From Armatimonadaceae bacterium (GTDB taxonomy: Bacteria; Armatimonadota; Armatimonadia; Armatimonadales; Armatimonadaceae), in the NCBI GenBank assembly GCA_030446525.1, contig JAUJNC010000040.1:1-34692 (forward strand): 34,692 bases of DNA, written 5' to 3'. The notes under the pieces were generated by a model that was not told the DNA's origin, made no database searches, and saw nothing but the letters and a program-made list of their open reading frames with translations. Of this stretch, positions 8,638 to 17,519 are shown in pieces (within the stretch, counting starts at the first letter, position 1; each line of letters opens with the position of its first letter). The position numbers were made by a program, and so were the translations under genes.

Positions 8638-11066
8638 TCAACGCACGGCTACCGCTCCTTCAAACGTCAGCCCCGCCAGCGACGCGGCTCCCGGGACGCC
8701 TTCCTTGCGGAAGGCCACGAGGACCGTCTTGCCGCCGCGCCGCACCTGTGCGCCGACAGCGGTGTCGCTTTCCAGCCGCTCCGCCGTCCATTCAACGCTT
8801 TGTCCCGCGCGGTGGGGTGCGATGACGGTCAGCACGCCGATGTCACGGCGTTTCTCGCGTGTGCTCGCCTCGATGTGCCACTGGTTCGGGAACTCTTTGG
8901 TAGGCTTGGGGTCGTAGCCGTCCCACTGGCGAAACGCCAGCAGCGCGGGGGAAAGGTAGCGCACCGTCACCCCCGCCTTCGATTGCTGGACGCCGAGCCG
9001 CGCGCTCTTCTCGTCCAGGGTGAACGGGGCGAGCGCGTGCAGCAGGAATTGGAAGGTCGCCGGCTGCGGGGCGGACAGATCGTCGTAGAGCACGATCAGG
9101 TCCGGCTTGACGAACGCGACGTGCCGGCGATATCGCAGGAGCCGGCCGGCGTAGGCGCTCGTGGCATCTCCGACGACGTAGTCCAGCTCCGGAGTGAGGC
9201 GGGAGTGGGTGATGCGCCCGGGCGACCCGGCGCTGTGCTTGGTCTGCCCTTCGCCGTCCACCAGCACGGCGTTGTGCGCCTTGGTCTCCCAGCACCACTG
9301 GGTGTGGAACGGGCTGCCGTGCCAGTCACGATAAACGCACGTCGTCAGCAGCGCCTCGCCGTAGGCGTTGAGCTGGAAGCTGTTCTGGGGGTTGTGCCCG
9401 TGGCTCTGGCTGCCGAACGGGCTGGACTTGAATAGCAGGTGCACGTCGTCGGCGATATCAAGGAGGGTGGTGTGCAGGCTCGCGAAGACGATGCCGGGGA
9501 TGACGATGATGAGGGGCAGGTCGGCCGGGCAAGGAGGGTGGTGTGCAGGCTCGCGACGCCGATGCCGTGGAAGACTTTGCTCTGCGGCAGGTCGGCCGGT
9601 GGCTTGGGTTCGGGCAGCGGCCCCAGGTTGGCGTGGTACAGGAAACCCAGGATGCCGGCCTCGCCGGTCGCCTCCAAGCGCTCGGTCCACCAGCGCCAGC
9701 GACGGCTGGACGCGTCGCCCTCAGGCCGGCGGGCGTTCGCGCGCTGGAAGTACTCCAGGAACCCGCCCCAGCCCTTCGACGGGCGATTGTGGGACAGGTC
9801 GCCTAAGCCGATGTTCGGCGCGCCCGGCGGCGCGACGTAGAGCGGGAAGTCGCCCACCTGCGCGAAGAACGGCTTCTTGAACCCGTCGATACGCAGGGCC
9901 GATTGTGCCACCTGCAGCCACCAGACGACTTTGCCCATGTAGCCCGCCCAATAGCTCACCCCCTCGTGCCAGCCGCCGTCGTCGTCCGCCCAGACCGGGT
10001 AGGCCGCGTAAAACTTGTTGACCGCGTAGTCGAGCCAGGTGGCCGCCTCCGGGATCTCGCCCAGGAACGCGATGCCGCACTCGCCCAGCTTGTGCCAGGT
10101 GCGGTTGCCGTGGCTGTTGTAAGGACGGTTCAGATGTCCTACCCCGTAACCCACCTCGCCGCTCTTCCACGCGTCTTCGGCGCGGCGCAGCATCACCTTC
10201 TGCACCCTAGCGCGGTCCTCGGGGGAAAGGGCGGCATACGCCCAGTCATAGGCGCGGGGGAGCCGGTGCAGCAGGGGTTTGGCGGCTTCGCAGTTGAGGC
10301 CGAAGTTCGTCGGGCCGTCGGGGTCCCATGCGGCCAGGTGCAGGATCCACGTGCGCGCCGCCTCGCCGTAGCGCCTCTCGCCCGTAATCAGGTAAACGAA
10401 GGCGAGCGTCTCGGCCTCCTGGCAGGCCTGGAGCGTCTGCAGGCGGTTGGGCCACCAGAACTGCCGCATCTTCTCGTCGCGGGCCGTGCCGCGCTCCGTC
10501 GGCTCCGGGGTCGGCCGCGCGGCGAGCAGGCGGTCCGCCTCGGCGCGCAGTTTGCCGAACCGCTCCGACTCGCGGCCCCGCGCCAGCTCCCGCAGACGCG
10601 GCAGGTCTTCGGGCCGCAGGAACAGGCGCGGGTGCCCCGCCGGCACGCGCTCGCGCTGCTCCTTGCGCGTGGGCATCGGGAACTCGACCACGCCCGCGGG
10701 CACGGTGAGCGTGCGGGTGACGCTCCAGTTCGAGGCAGCACCGTCCTTCGTCGTGAACCGGTACCGCCAGTGATAAACGCCCGGGGCGAGCGGCGCATGG
10801 TGCGTGTAGGTGTTAAAAGGCAGGTCGCTTACCGTTTGGGCGTCGCTGAAGTCTTTCTGCCGCGCCCACTGCACGGTGTAAGAGTCTGCCGGGGTCTCGT
10901 GCAGCCAGATCAGGGACGGCGGGTTGAGCCGCGCCGTCGCGCCGTCGGCGGGCCGGTAACCCACCTCGTCCGGCCTGGGTTCGCGGTTGTCGATCCGGGG
11001 CTCCGCGGCGCCCGCGGGCGCCGCGAGGACACAAAAAAGGCCACAGAGCAGGATACCGATCAGCAT
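8638..11066 (-). pseudogene. Heparinase II/III-like polysaccharide lyase (DUF4962 type), frame broken by a 71-bp duplication
   Basis: First gene of the operon. ATG at 11066 (MLIGILLCGLFCVLAAP) follows AGGGGTG and starts a clear signal peptide ending near GAAEP. A beta-sandwich DUF4962-like domain (DEVGYRPADG, LIWLHETPADSYTVQWA) is followed by an alpha/alpha toroid (HPRLFLRPEDLPRLREL, SHGNRTWHKLGECG) and the heparinase II/III beta domain (FKSSPFGSQSHGHNPQNSF, AHNAVLVDGEGQ). The family eliminates uronic-acid-containing chains such as heparin, alginate or ulvan-like polymers in the periplasm or outside. The frame is lost at the 71-bp tandem duplication at 9459-9600; removing one copy rejoins GVASLHTTLL directly to DIADDVHLL in frame, giving about 785 residues. 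Either a real inactivating duplication or an assembly artefact. Confidence 0.85.
9459..9600. repeat. Diverged 71-bp direct tandem duplication
   Basis: Copies at 9459-9529 and 9530-9600 have the same length. The first 27 bases and about 15 bases near the end are identical, and roughly a dozen differences cluster in between. On the coding strand one copy gives the family-typical KVFHGIGVASLHTTLL and the other gives IIVIPGIVFASLHTTLL. As 71 is not a multiple of three it explains the frame break in the lyase gene. Confidence 0.85.
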
Positions 11067-11106
11067 ATTCACCCCTAAATGGTCGTCTGCTTTGCCGGTG
11101 GGACCT

Positions 11107-11135
11107 CTGATAAATTCGCGGCGCCGCGATAACAA
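11107..11135 (-). promoter_or_regulatory. Candidate sigma-70 promoter of the glycan operon
   Basis: On the minus strand, TTGTTA (11130-11135) and TATCAG (11107-11112) are separated by exactly 17 bases, about 40 bases before the lyase ATG. Each box matches four of six consensus positions. The spacer is filled by a perfect palindrome. Confidence 0.4.
11116..11129. promoter_or_regulatory. 14-bp perfect palindrome, possible operator
   Basis: TCGCGGCGCCGCGA is its own reverse complement. It lies between the divergent lyase operon and the esterase gene, exactly within the spacer of the candidate operon promoter. A repressor bound here could control both directions. No regulator gene is visible nearby. 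GC-rich palindromes do arise by chance in such DNA. Confidence 0.45.
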
Positions 11136-11201
11136 TCCTCTGCGGGTACAATACTCTGACCGACACCGGGCCGCCGACGAGCCGGTTTGTGAGGTTTACC
11201 G

Positions 11202-13031
11202 ATGCGGGATCTGCATACACACCACCTTTTCCGCCCCCCCGCCAGCCGCCGGGCGTGGGAAGAGCGCGCCCGCGAGCTGCGCGCGCGGATCCTGTTCAGC
11301 GCGGGCCTGTGGCCGGCGCCCCCCAAAACGCCGCTCCGGCCGCGCGTCACCGGCCGAACCCAGGGGCCGGACTACACGATCGAGAACGTCGCCATCGAGA
11401 CCTATCCGGGTTTCTATCTCTGCGGCAATCTGTACCGGCCGAGGGGCAAGAAGGGGCCGTTCCCGGCGATCGTCAACCCGCACGGGCACTGGCGCAACGG
11501 CCGTCTGGAGATGCAGCCGGACGAGCCGCCCGCCGCGCCGGCCCCTGCCCCGCCGGGCAAGGGGCGCGCCAACCTGGTCGCCATCGGGGTGAACCTCGCC
11601 CGGCAAGGGTTCGTGGTCTTCGCCTACGACATGGTCGGCTACAACGACACGGTCCAGATACCGGGGCACCGGCAGTTCGCGAGCGGGCCGGAGCCCTGGC
11701 TGTGGAGCATCAGCCTGTTGGGGCTTCAGCTGTGGAACAGCCTCCGGGCCGTCGATTACCTCCAAAGCTTGCCGGACGTGGACCGGGGCCGGATCGGCGC
11801 GACCGGCGCGTCGGGCGGCGCGACCCAGGCGTTCCTGCTCGCGGCCGTCGACCAGCGGATCAAAGCGGCGGTCCCGGTCAACATGATCTCAGCCCAGATG
11901 CAGGGCGGCTGTTTGTGCGAGAACGCGCCGGGGCTGCGCGTCGGGACCGACAACGTCGAGATCGGCGCGCTGATGGCCCCCAGACCGCTGCTCCTGGTCG
12001 CGGCCACCGGCGACTGGACCAAGAACAACCCGCGCGAAGAGTGGCCCGCCATCAAGAAGGTCTACGACCTGTACGACGCGGGCGACCGCACCGCCGTCGT
12101 CCAGTTCAACTACGGCCACAACTACAATGTGGAGAGCCGGCAGGCCATGTACGCCTGGTTCGGCAGATGGCTTCAAAACAACGCCGACGCGTTCCAGGAG
12201 AAGCCGTTTACGCTGGACCCGCAAACCCTGCGCGTTTGGGACGAACGGACGCCGCCCCCCGCCGGCGCGCCGGGGGAGCCGGAACTGATCCGGCAGCTCA
12301 GGAACCTTTCGGAAAAGCAGCTGGCCGCGCGGTGGCCCGGGGACGAAGCGGGCGGGAAGCGCTTGCGCCAGACGATGGCCCCTGCGCTCCGGCTCGCGCT
12401 GGCGGTGCACCCGCCCGCGGTCGCCAAGGGGCGGCGCGCCGCCCCCCGAACAGACAAGAAGGCGGCGCTGGTCGTCGCCCTGGCGGCGGAGCAGGGGGCC
12501 CAGAACTCTTTGCGCGACGCCCTGGGGGAGAAGGGGTACGAGGCGGTCCTGCTGCCGCTCGCGCCGATCGAAGACAGCCCCGACCGGCTCTGGGACAACT
12601 TCTTCACCACCTACAACCGCACGCCGCTGGGCGAGCGCGTGCAGGAGATCGTGGACGCCCTGGCGTCCGTAAAGGCACGGGGCGATGCGCCGGCGGCCGT
12701 GGTCGGGGTAGGGCCGGCGGGGTTGTGGACGCTGTTTGCCCGGGGCCTGTTCCCCGGCGCCGGTCGCACCGTCGTGGACGCCGCCGGCTTCGACAACCGG
12801 GACGACGCGGCGTACGTGCGCCGCCTGTACGCGCCGGGGCTGCGCCGCGCGGGCGACGTGCGCACCGCCGCCCTGCTCGTCGCCCCCGCCGCCCTATGCC
12901 TGTACAACACGGGAACGGCCTTCCAAACGGACGCCATCACCGCCGGCTGCCGCGCCCTGCGCGCGCCGCTGCGTATCGAGCGAGGCCCTCTTTCGCCCGC
13001 CCAGATCGCCGCGTGGCTGTCCGCGCGGTGA
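11202..13031 (+). CDS. Alpha/beta hydrolase, acetyl xylan esterase-like, with extended C-terminus
   Basis: A 609-residue cytoplasmic hydrolase; ATG at 11202 follows GAGG by about 7 bases. Residues 1-325 are an alpha/beta hydrolase of the acetyl-xylan-esterase / large dienelactone-hydrolase type, with oxyanion region VNPHGHWRNGR and a triad that can be placed: Ser204 in GATGASGGATQ, Asp271 in AATGDWTKNN and His306 in NYGHNYN. The last 280 residues (about 330-609) lack a clear motif and resemble a second, degenerate hydrolase-like fold. Such proteins remove acetyl or other acyl groups from carbohydrate. The gene is divergent from the lyase/sulfatase operon and probably co-regulated. It converges with the ABC exporter at 13082. 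Confidence 0.88.
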   Translation: MRDLHTHHLFRPPASRRAWEERARELRARILFSAGLWPAPPKTPLRPRVTGRTQGPDYTIENVAIETYPGFYLCGNLYRPRGKKGPFPAIVNPHGHWRNGRLEMQPDEPPAAPAPAPPGKGRANLVAIGVNLARQGFVVFAYDMVGYNDTVQIPGHRQFASGPEPWLWSISLLGLQLWNSLRAVDYLQSLPDVDRGRIGATGASGGATQAFLLAAVDQRIKAAVPVNMISAQMQGGCLCENAPGLRVGTDNVEIGALMAPRPLLLVAATGDWTKNNPREEWPAIKKVYDLYDAGDRTAVVQFNYGHNYNVESRQAMYAWFGRWLQNNADAFQEKPFTLDPQTLRVWDERTPPPAGAPGEPELIRQLRNLSEKQLAARWPGDEAGGKRLRQTMAPALRLALAVHPPAVAKGRRAAPRTDKKAALVVALAAEQGAQNSLRDALGEKGYEAVLLPLAPIEDSPDRLWDNFFTTYNRTPLGERVQEIVDALASVKARGDAPAAVVGVGPAGLWTLFARGLFPGAGRTVVDAAGFDNRDDAAYVRRLYAPGLRRAGDVRTAALLVAPAALCLYNTGTAFQTDAITAGCRALRAPLRIERGPLSPAQIAAWLSAR

Positions 13032-13045
13032 GTCACCGTGAGGCT

Positions 13046-13063
13046 GGGCGCCGTTCGGCGCCC
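13046..13063. terminator. Hairpin between convergent genes
   Basis: GGGCGCC-GTTC-GGCGCCC, a 7-bp perfect stem with a 4-base loop, sits in the 50-base gap between the esterase and the ABC exporter. No T-tract follows, so it is at best a factor-assisted bidirectional terminator. Confidence 0.4.
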
Positions 13064-13081
13064 GGCGCTTCGCTCGCCTCC

Positions 13082-15004
13082 CTACCGGTACGCGGCGGCT
13101 TGCAGGTTGAACAGCTCGGCGTAGATGCCGCCCAGAGCGAGCAGATTTTGGTGGGTGCCGTCCTCCTTGATGGCGCCGTCCTCCAGGACCAGGATCCGGT
13201 CGGCCAGGCGCACCGTGCTGAAGCGGTGGCTGATGAACAGCGCCATCTTTCCTTCGGTGAGCGCCTGCATGCGGGCGAAGATCTCGGCCTCGGCGCGGGC
13301 GTCCAGGCTGGCGGTCGGCTCGTCCAGGATCAGCACCTCGGCGTCGCGCATGAACCCGCGCGCGAGGGCCACCTTCTGCCACTCGCCCCCCGAAAGCTGG
13401 TAGCCCTCGTCGAACCAGCGGCCCAGCGTGGTGTCGTAGCCGCCGGGCAGCCGCGCGATCACGGCGTCCGCGCCGCTCTTTGCCGCCGCCCCCTCGACGC
13501 GTGCGCGGTCCTCGATCGCGGCCAGCTGGCCGACGCCGATGTTCTCGGCGGCGCTGAAGAAGTACGTCACGTAGTCCTGGAAGATCACGCCGATCGCCGA
13601 GCGGAGGCTGGCCAGGTCGTATTCGCGGATGTCGCGGCCGTCCAGGAGGATCACCCCGTCGTCCGGCTCGTACAGGCGGGTCAGCAGCTTGACGATCGTC
13701 GTTTTGCCCGCGCCGTTCTGGCCCACCAGGGCCACGGTCTCGTCCAGGGCTACTTTGAAGCTGACACCGCGCAACGCCGGCGTGCTCTTGCCCGGGTAGG
13801 TGAAATGGACGTCGCGAAACTCGATGCCCGAGCGCAGGAGGAGCCGCAGCGGGACCGCGTCGGGGCGGTCGCGGATGGCCGGCTCGTAGTCCAGGAAGTC
13901 GAACAGGTTGGACAGGTAAAGCCCGCTCTCGTACAGGGAGGAGATGCCGCTCAGGATGCCCTGGAAGCTCGACTGCACGTTGCTGACCGCCTGCGTGTAG
14001 AGCGTCAGGTCGCCGATCGTCAGCCGGCGGGCGATCGCCTGCAGCGCGACATACAGGAACGTGCCGCTGGTCACCAGGGTCGTCAGGCTGCCCCAAACGA
14101 AGCCCGCAAGCGAGCGGCGCGCCAGCAGGGCGCGGTTCTCGCGGTAGAAGCGGTCGGCGATCGTTTCCCAGCGGGCGATGAAATGGTCGCCCAGGCCGAA
14201 CAGCTTGATCTCTTTGTTGTACGTGTCCTTGGTCAGCAGGTCCAGGAAATAGCCCATGCGCCGGCGGTCGGGCGATTGCCGCCGCGCCTGCAGATAGCCG
14301 TACCAGCCGTAGCGCGAGCTGGCGATGAAGCTGGGGATCGGCGCGACCAGGGCCAGAACCGCGACGACCCAGCCCAGCCGGGCCATGAGGGCGATCATGC
14401 CCAGGAAGGTGATCAGCGAGCGCAGCACGCCGAACAACTCCTGCACCATGCCGAGGGGCCGGTATGACGCCTCGCGCTGCGCCTGCTGGAGCGTGTCGTA
14501 GAAACGGGGGTTCTCGAAAAAGGCCAGGTCGAGCCGGTTCGCGTGCTGCATGATCGTGCGCTGCACGCGGTTCGCGGTCAGCTCCTGGAGCGCCTGCTGC
14601 ACGACGGTGCGCAGGGTTTGGAGCAGGGAGCCCGCCAGAGACACGCCCAGCTGCGCCGCCACCAGCCCTATCACTCGGCTCACCAGACCGGGGCCGCCGC
14701 CCCCGCCCGCCGCGGCCACGACGGCATCGATCAATAGCTTGCTGATCCAGGCGGTGGCCGTGGGGATCACACCGCCCAGGACGGCAAACACGGCCAGGGA
14801 CAGGGTGAACCCCGGATGTGCGTCCCACACCAGCCGGAAGGCACGCGGCAATCCCGCTAGGGTCGCGCGCGCGTCCTGGCGCAGCTTGCCCACTCGCTCG
14901 CGCGGCGTCCGGGGAGCCGCCGCCTCCGGCGCAGGCTCGGGCGGCGGGCCGCCGCCGTCGCGACCCACGAACTGCGGTCCGCCCCGCGATCCCCGTCCTC
15001 GCAC
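13082..15004 (-). CDS. ABC exporter, fused permease-ATPase (ABCB/MsbA type)
   Basis: A 640-residue half-transporter expected to dimerise in the inner membrane. A Gly/Pro-rich N-terminal tail of about 60 residues precedes six membrane segments (for example FTLSLAVFAVLGGVIPTA and LITFLGMIALMARLGWVV). The nucleotide-binding domain has Walker A GQNGAGKTT with Lys434, Q-loop VIFQDY, signature LSGGEWQKVALARGF, Walker B VLILDEPTASLD and H-loop FISHRF. The start is GTG at 15004 with GGAGGGG about 6 bases upstream. Lone genes of this type export lipids, peptides or drugs and the cargo is not predictable. It is monocistronic, convergent with the esterase and divergent from the cyclophilin. The frame is intact. 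Confidence 0.93.
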   Translation of the reverse strand: MRGRGSRGGPQFVGRDGGGPPPEPAPEAAAPRTPRERVGKLRQDARATLAGLPRAFRLVWDAHPGFTLSLAVFAVLGGVIPTATAWISKLLIDAVVAAAGGGGGPGLVSRVIGLVAAQLGVSLAGSLLQTLRTVVQQALQELTANRVQRTIMQHANRLDLAFFENPRFYDTLQQAQREASYRPLGMVQELFGVLRSLITFLGMIALMARLGWVVAVLALVAPIPSFIASSRYGWYGYLQARRQSPDRRRMGYFLDLLTKDTYNKEIKLFGLGDHFIARWETIADRFYRENRALLARRSLAGFVWGSLTTLVTSGTFLYVALQAIARRLTIGDLTLYTQAVSNVQSSFQGILSGISSLYESGLYLSNLFDFLDYEPAIRDRPDAVPLRLLLRSGIEFRDVHFTYPGKSTPALRGVSFKVALDETVALVGQNGAGKTTIVKLLTRLYEPDDGVILLDGRDIREYDLASLRSAIGVIFQDYVTYFFSAAENIGVGQLAAIEDRARVEGAAAKSGADAVIARLPGGYDTTLGRWFDEGYQLSGGEWQKVALARGFMRDAEVLILDEPTASLDARAEAEIFARMQALTEGKMALFISHRFSTVRLADRILVLEDGAIKEDGTHQNLLALGGIYAELFNLQAAAYR

Positions 15005-15143
15005 GATCCGCCCCTCCGCCTTGCCCTTCGCCCGGGATAACCCTGGGGCGGTGCCGGCACCGAAGGTTTCTTCCTCGGTTTACCGGAATCCTTCCGTGCG
15101 CCGTGCGCTTGTCTCGCGACGTTTTGTTCCGGACTTTATGATC

Positions 15144-15172
15144 CAAATACAAGACATGTTATGATAATTCAA
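15144..15172 (-). promoter_or_regulatory. Weak candidate promoter for the ABC exporter in an AT-rich gap
   Basis: The 381-base gap 15005-15385 separates two divergent genes and holds no gene I can support. Its middle (about 15125-15200) is distinctly AT-rich. On the minus strand TTGAAT (15167-15172) and TATTTG (15144-15149) are 17 bases apart, leaving a leader of about 130 bases. The -10 box is poor. Confidence 0.35.
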
Positions 15173-15272
15173 CGGGGTTTTGAACGCGCCTAACGATGTA
15201 CAGTGTCTAAGGCGTTTGTTCACCATGCACTCCCTGCTGCTTTGCCACCTGTTTCAGCCCTGCGTTATCGGC

Positions 15273-15301
15273 TTGACGGCGGCCCGTCGTTGTGGTATAC
15301 T
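15273..15301 (+). promoter_or_regulatory. Sigma-70 promoter of the cyclophilin gene
   Basis: TTGACG at 15273-15278 and TATACT at 15296-15301 are separated by 17 bases, each five of six to consensus. Transcription would start near 15308, giving an untranslated leader of about 78 bases that contains the hairpin at 15330-15359. Confidence 0.8.
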
Positions 15302-15329
15302 AAGGACATAATCAGTTGGGGAAACAGGC

Positions 15330-15364
15330 GGCGACAGCACTATCGTGGGTGCGGTCGCCTTTTT
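15330..15364 (+). terminator. Attenuator-like hairpin with T-tract in the cyclophilin leader
   Basis: GGCGAC (15330-15335) pairs with GTCGCC (15354-15359), and after one A-G mismatch GCAC pairs with GTGC, around an 8-base loop. Five T residues follow at 15360-15364. This is the shape of an intrinsic terminator, yet it lies between a strong promoter and the Shine-Dalgarno of the cyclophilin, with no gene before it. It may therefore attenuate expression, or end a short leader RNA. Confidence 0.6.
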
Positions 15365-15385
15365 GCGTTTAAAAGGAGGCAAAGC

Positions 15386-15862
15386 ATGCCGAAGCAGTAC
15401 AAGGCCCCGCCGCCGATGACCGTCGACACCAGCAAGAGCTACACGGCGACTCTCGAAACGACGCGCGGCCCCATCGTGTGCGACCTGTTCGCCCAGGACG
15501 CGCCGGTGACCGTCAACAACTTCGTTTTCCTGGCGCGCGACGGGTTCTACGACGGGACCGTCTTCCACCGCGTCATCGCCGACTTCATGGTGCAGGGCGG
15601 CGACCCGACGGGCACCGGGCGCGGCGGCCCCGGGTACAAGTTCGCGGATGAGCCGAACGCGCGCCGGCACCAGGTCGGGTCGCTCTCGATGGCCAATGCC
15701 GGTCCGAACACGAACGGCAGCCAGTTCTTTATCACGCACGTCGAGACCACGTGGCTCAACGGCAAGCACACGGTCTTCGGCCAGGTGCGCAGCGGCCAGG
15801 AGGTCGTGGACGCCATCGAGCAGGGAGATAGGCTGACGCGCGTCACCATCGACGAGTCCTAG
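15386..15862 (+). CDS. Peptidyl-prolyl cis-trans isomerase, cyclophilin type
   Basis: A 158-residue cytoplasmic cyclophilin that catalyses proline cis-trans isomerisation in protein folding. Start ATG at 15386 follows AAAAGGAGG by 6 bases; upstream in-frame codons are excluded because the promoter and leader hairpin lie there. Key cyclophilin motifs are present in order: [20 protein letters not shown], then [19 protein letters not shown] with the catalytic Arg, then [23 protein letters not shown] and HTVFGQV. No signal peptide. It is monocistronic and converges with the permease gene at 15941. Confidence 0.95.
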   Translation: MPKQYKAPPPMTVDTSKSYTATLETTRGPIVCDLFAQDAPVTVNNFVFLARDGFYDGTVFHRVIADFMVQGGDPTGTGRGGPGYKFADEPNARRHQVGSLSMANAGPNTNGSQFFITHVETTWLNGKHTVFGQVRSGQEVVDAIEQGDRLTRVTIDES

Positions 15863-15877
15863 CGTAGGCACGGGTCA

Positions 15878-15919
15878 TCCCGGCCGGCGGGGAAGTTGAC
15901 GCCGCCGCACACGCCGGGA
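15878..15919. terminator. Nested hairpin between convergent genes
   Basis: TCCCGGC (15878-15884) pairs with GCCGGGA (15913-15919), and inside it CGGCG (15885-15889) with CGCCG (15900-15904). It fills the 78-base gap after the cyclophilin and before the convergent permease. No T-tract, so modest support only. Confidence 0.35.
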
Positions 15920-15940
15920 CAGCTCCTGCCTGCGTTCCTT

Positions 15941-17519
15941 TCAGTCGGTCGGGTCGAAGCGCTGCCACAGGAACGCCGCGAACGAGAGCGCGGCGGCGGC
16001 GGCGGCGAGGTTGGTCAGGGAAACCCCCAGCGCCACCGAGGCCAGGAAGCCCCCAGCAGGTTGCCCACCGCGTTCTGCGCCGGATCGGCGCGGTTCGGGT
16101 ACAGCAGGACGAAGCAGGTTTGCACCAGCAGGATCACGGCGGCGAGTGTCGGCAGCATAAGGAACGCCACCCGGAACAGCGGCCCCCGCCCTCCCCCAGC
16201 GCCGCCATAAGGAGGAGCGACACCCAGCCGAAGGCCGTCAGCAAAGAGTAGGGAGAAAGCCGTCTCGCCCAGCAGAAAGCGCGCGGGCCCGACAGGCAGC
16301 GCTTTGGTGATGTCGGCGCGGCGCAGCATGGTCCGGATTCCCACGAGGAAGACGTGGGACACGTTCACCGTATAGAAGAATATCCAGAACACCACCGCCT
16401 CGTCGCCCCGCTGCCCGCCGATGCCCCGCCCCATCAGGGCGGCGAGGGCCGAGAGGACGAGAAGGAAACCCACGAACGCGGCGGCGTCCGGGCGGCGGAA
16501 ACCAGGTCCTCCAGAGCAAGGCCCGTGCGCCGCCGCCCAATGCCCACGGCACGCGTACGTGCCCCGGCTTCCCCCCTGCGCCCTCTGCGCCAGGATCTCG
16601 CCGGCGTTCTGCCTGCAGGGCCGCGGTGATGCGCTGGGCGCTTTGCCGAAACCTCCACGGCCCCTTCGTAGAAGTCGCGGTCACGCCCGAACAGGAGCGC
16701 GAAGGACGCCGCCGCGAGCAGGACGAGCGCCGCAAGCTTCCCCCACGCCCCCATGTCCCAACCGCGAAAGGCCACCAGGAACAGGTCGGAGACCCAGGCG
16801 ACGGGCAGGAACAGGACCGAGACCGCCCGGAGTTGATCGCGCGCAGCGGGTCGCGCAGCCCGCCGATCCCGTCGCCGCTCGCCAGCCGATAGGCCACCAA
16901 CGCCCCGGCAAGCAGCAAGGCGGCCCCGAGGAAATGCAGCGCCTTCTGCACCCTTTGGCGGCCCGCGTCGTCCTCGCCCGGCGCGCGGCCCAGCAGGGCG
17001 GCCTGCGTGACGTTGACCGTGGTCACGAGGAACAGCGGAGCGCCCACCATCCCCGGCCAGTAAGCGAGCGGGCGTCGTCCCCATCTGTCCGGCCAGCGAG
17101 CCGCCGAGGAAGAAGGGGAAGTAGGCGGTGGGGAGGATTAGGGGGACGTGTAGGTGCCCCAGTATCTTGAACAGGAGCACGTGACGGCGCCTGAGCGGCG
17201 CCGGGAACAGGAAATCCACGTCGCTCGGGGAAAGAACAGGCTGCCCTCGCCGAACGCCGATGCCACGGAACCGAAAAGGCTGAGCAGCAAGCGCGCGCAC
17301 GGCGGCCGCGAACGCGCCAGGCCCCCTCGTCGACTAGCGCGCGGCGCCGCATCGGCGGCGGCTGTTCCCCGCGCTGGCCGCCCGCGAGACGAAACGACCA
17401 CCTGAAGCCCGAACGCGAGCAGCAGCAGGAGTTGTCGGGAGCAGGAGGCGCGGGTTCCGGGGGATGCGCTTGACCGAATTGATCAAACGGCGCACCGCCA
17501 GGTACAGCAGCGGCCTCAT
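15941..17519 (-). pseudogene. ABC exporter permease (PF16962-like), frameshifted
   Basis: Reading starts at ATG 17519 (MRPLLYLAVRRLINSVKRI) and ends at TGA 15941 (FLWQRFDPTD). Pieces in all three frames line up as one membrane protein of about 525 residues: LSLFGSVASAFGEGSLFF, then DVDFLFPAPLRRRHVLLFK, the motif I associate with the putative ABC exporter family, then PLILPTAYFPFFLGGSLAG, GAPLFLVTTVNVTQAALLG, LHFLGAALLLAGALVAYRL, VSVLFLPVAWVSDLFLV, VFWIFFYTVNVSHVFLVG, FLMLPTLAAVILLVQTC and a final helix. The ATG overlaps the ATPase stop as ATGA, so the two are translationally coupled partners. Cargo unknown. Many single-base shifts, probably consensus errors. Confidence 0.75.

Noticed and set aside
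11189..14467. Very long open frames opposite or out of phase with real genes (for example 11189-14467 +, 21532-24288 -, 4534-6780 +, 18773-20413 +, 7780-9435 +)
   Set aside because: They mirror intact genes with clear motifs on the other strand or frame. Their own translations are Arg/Pro/Ala/Gly-rich without domains, as expected from high-GC third-position bias.
15005..15272. A small gene or RNA in the AT-rich gap
   Set aside because: No open frame with a ribosome site or motif and no stable extended fold was seen apart from the promoter elements listed.
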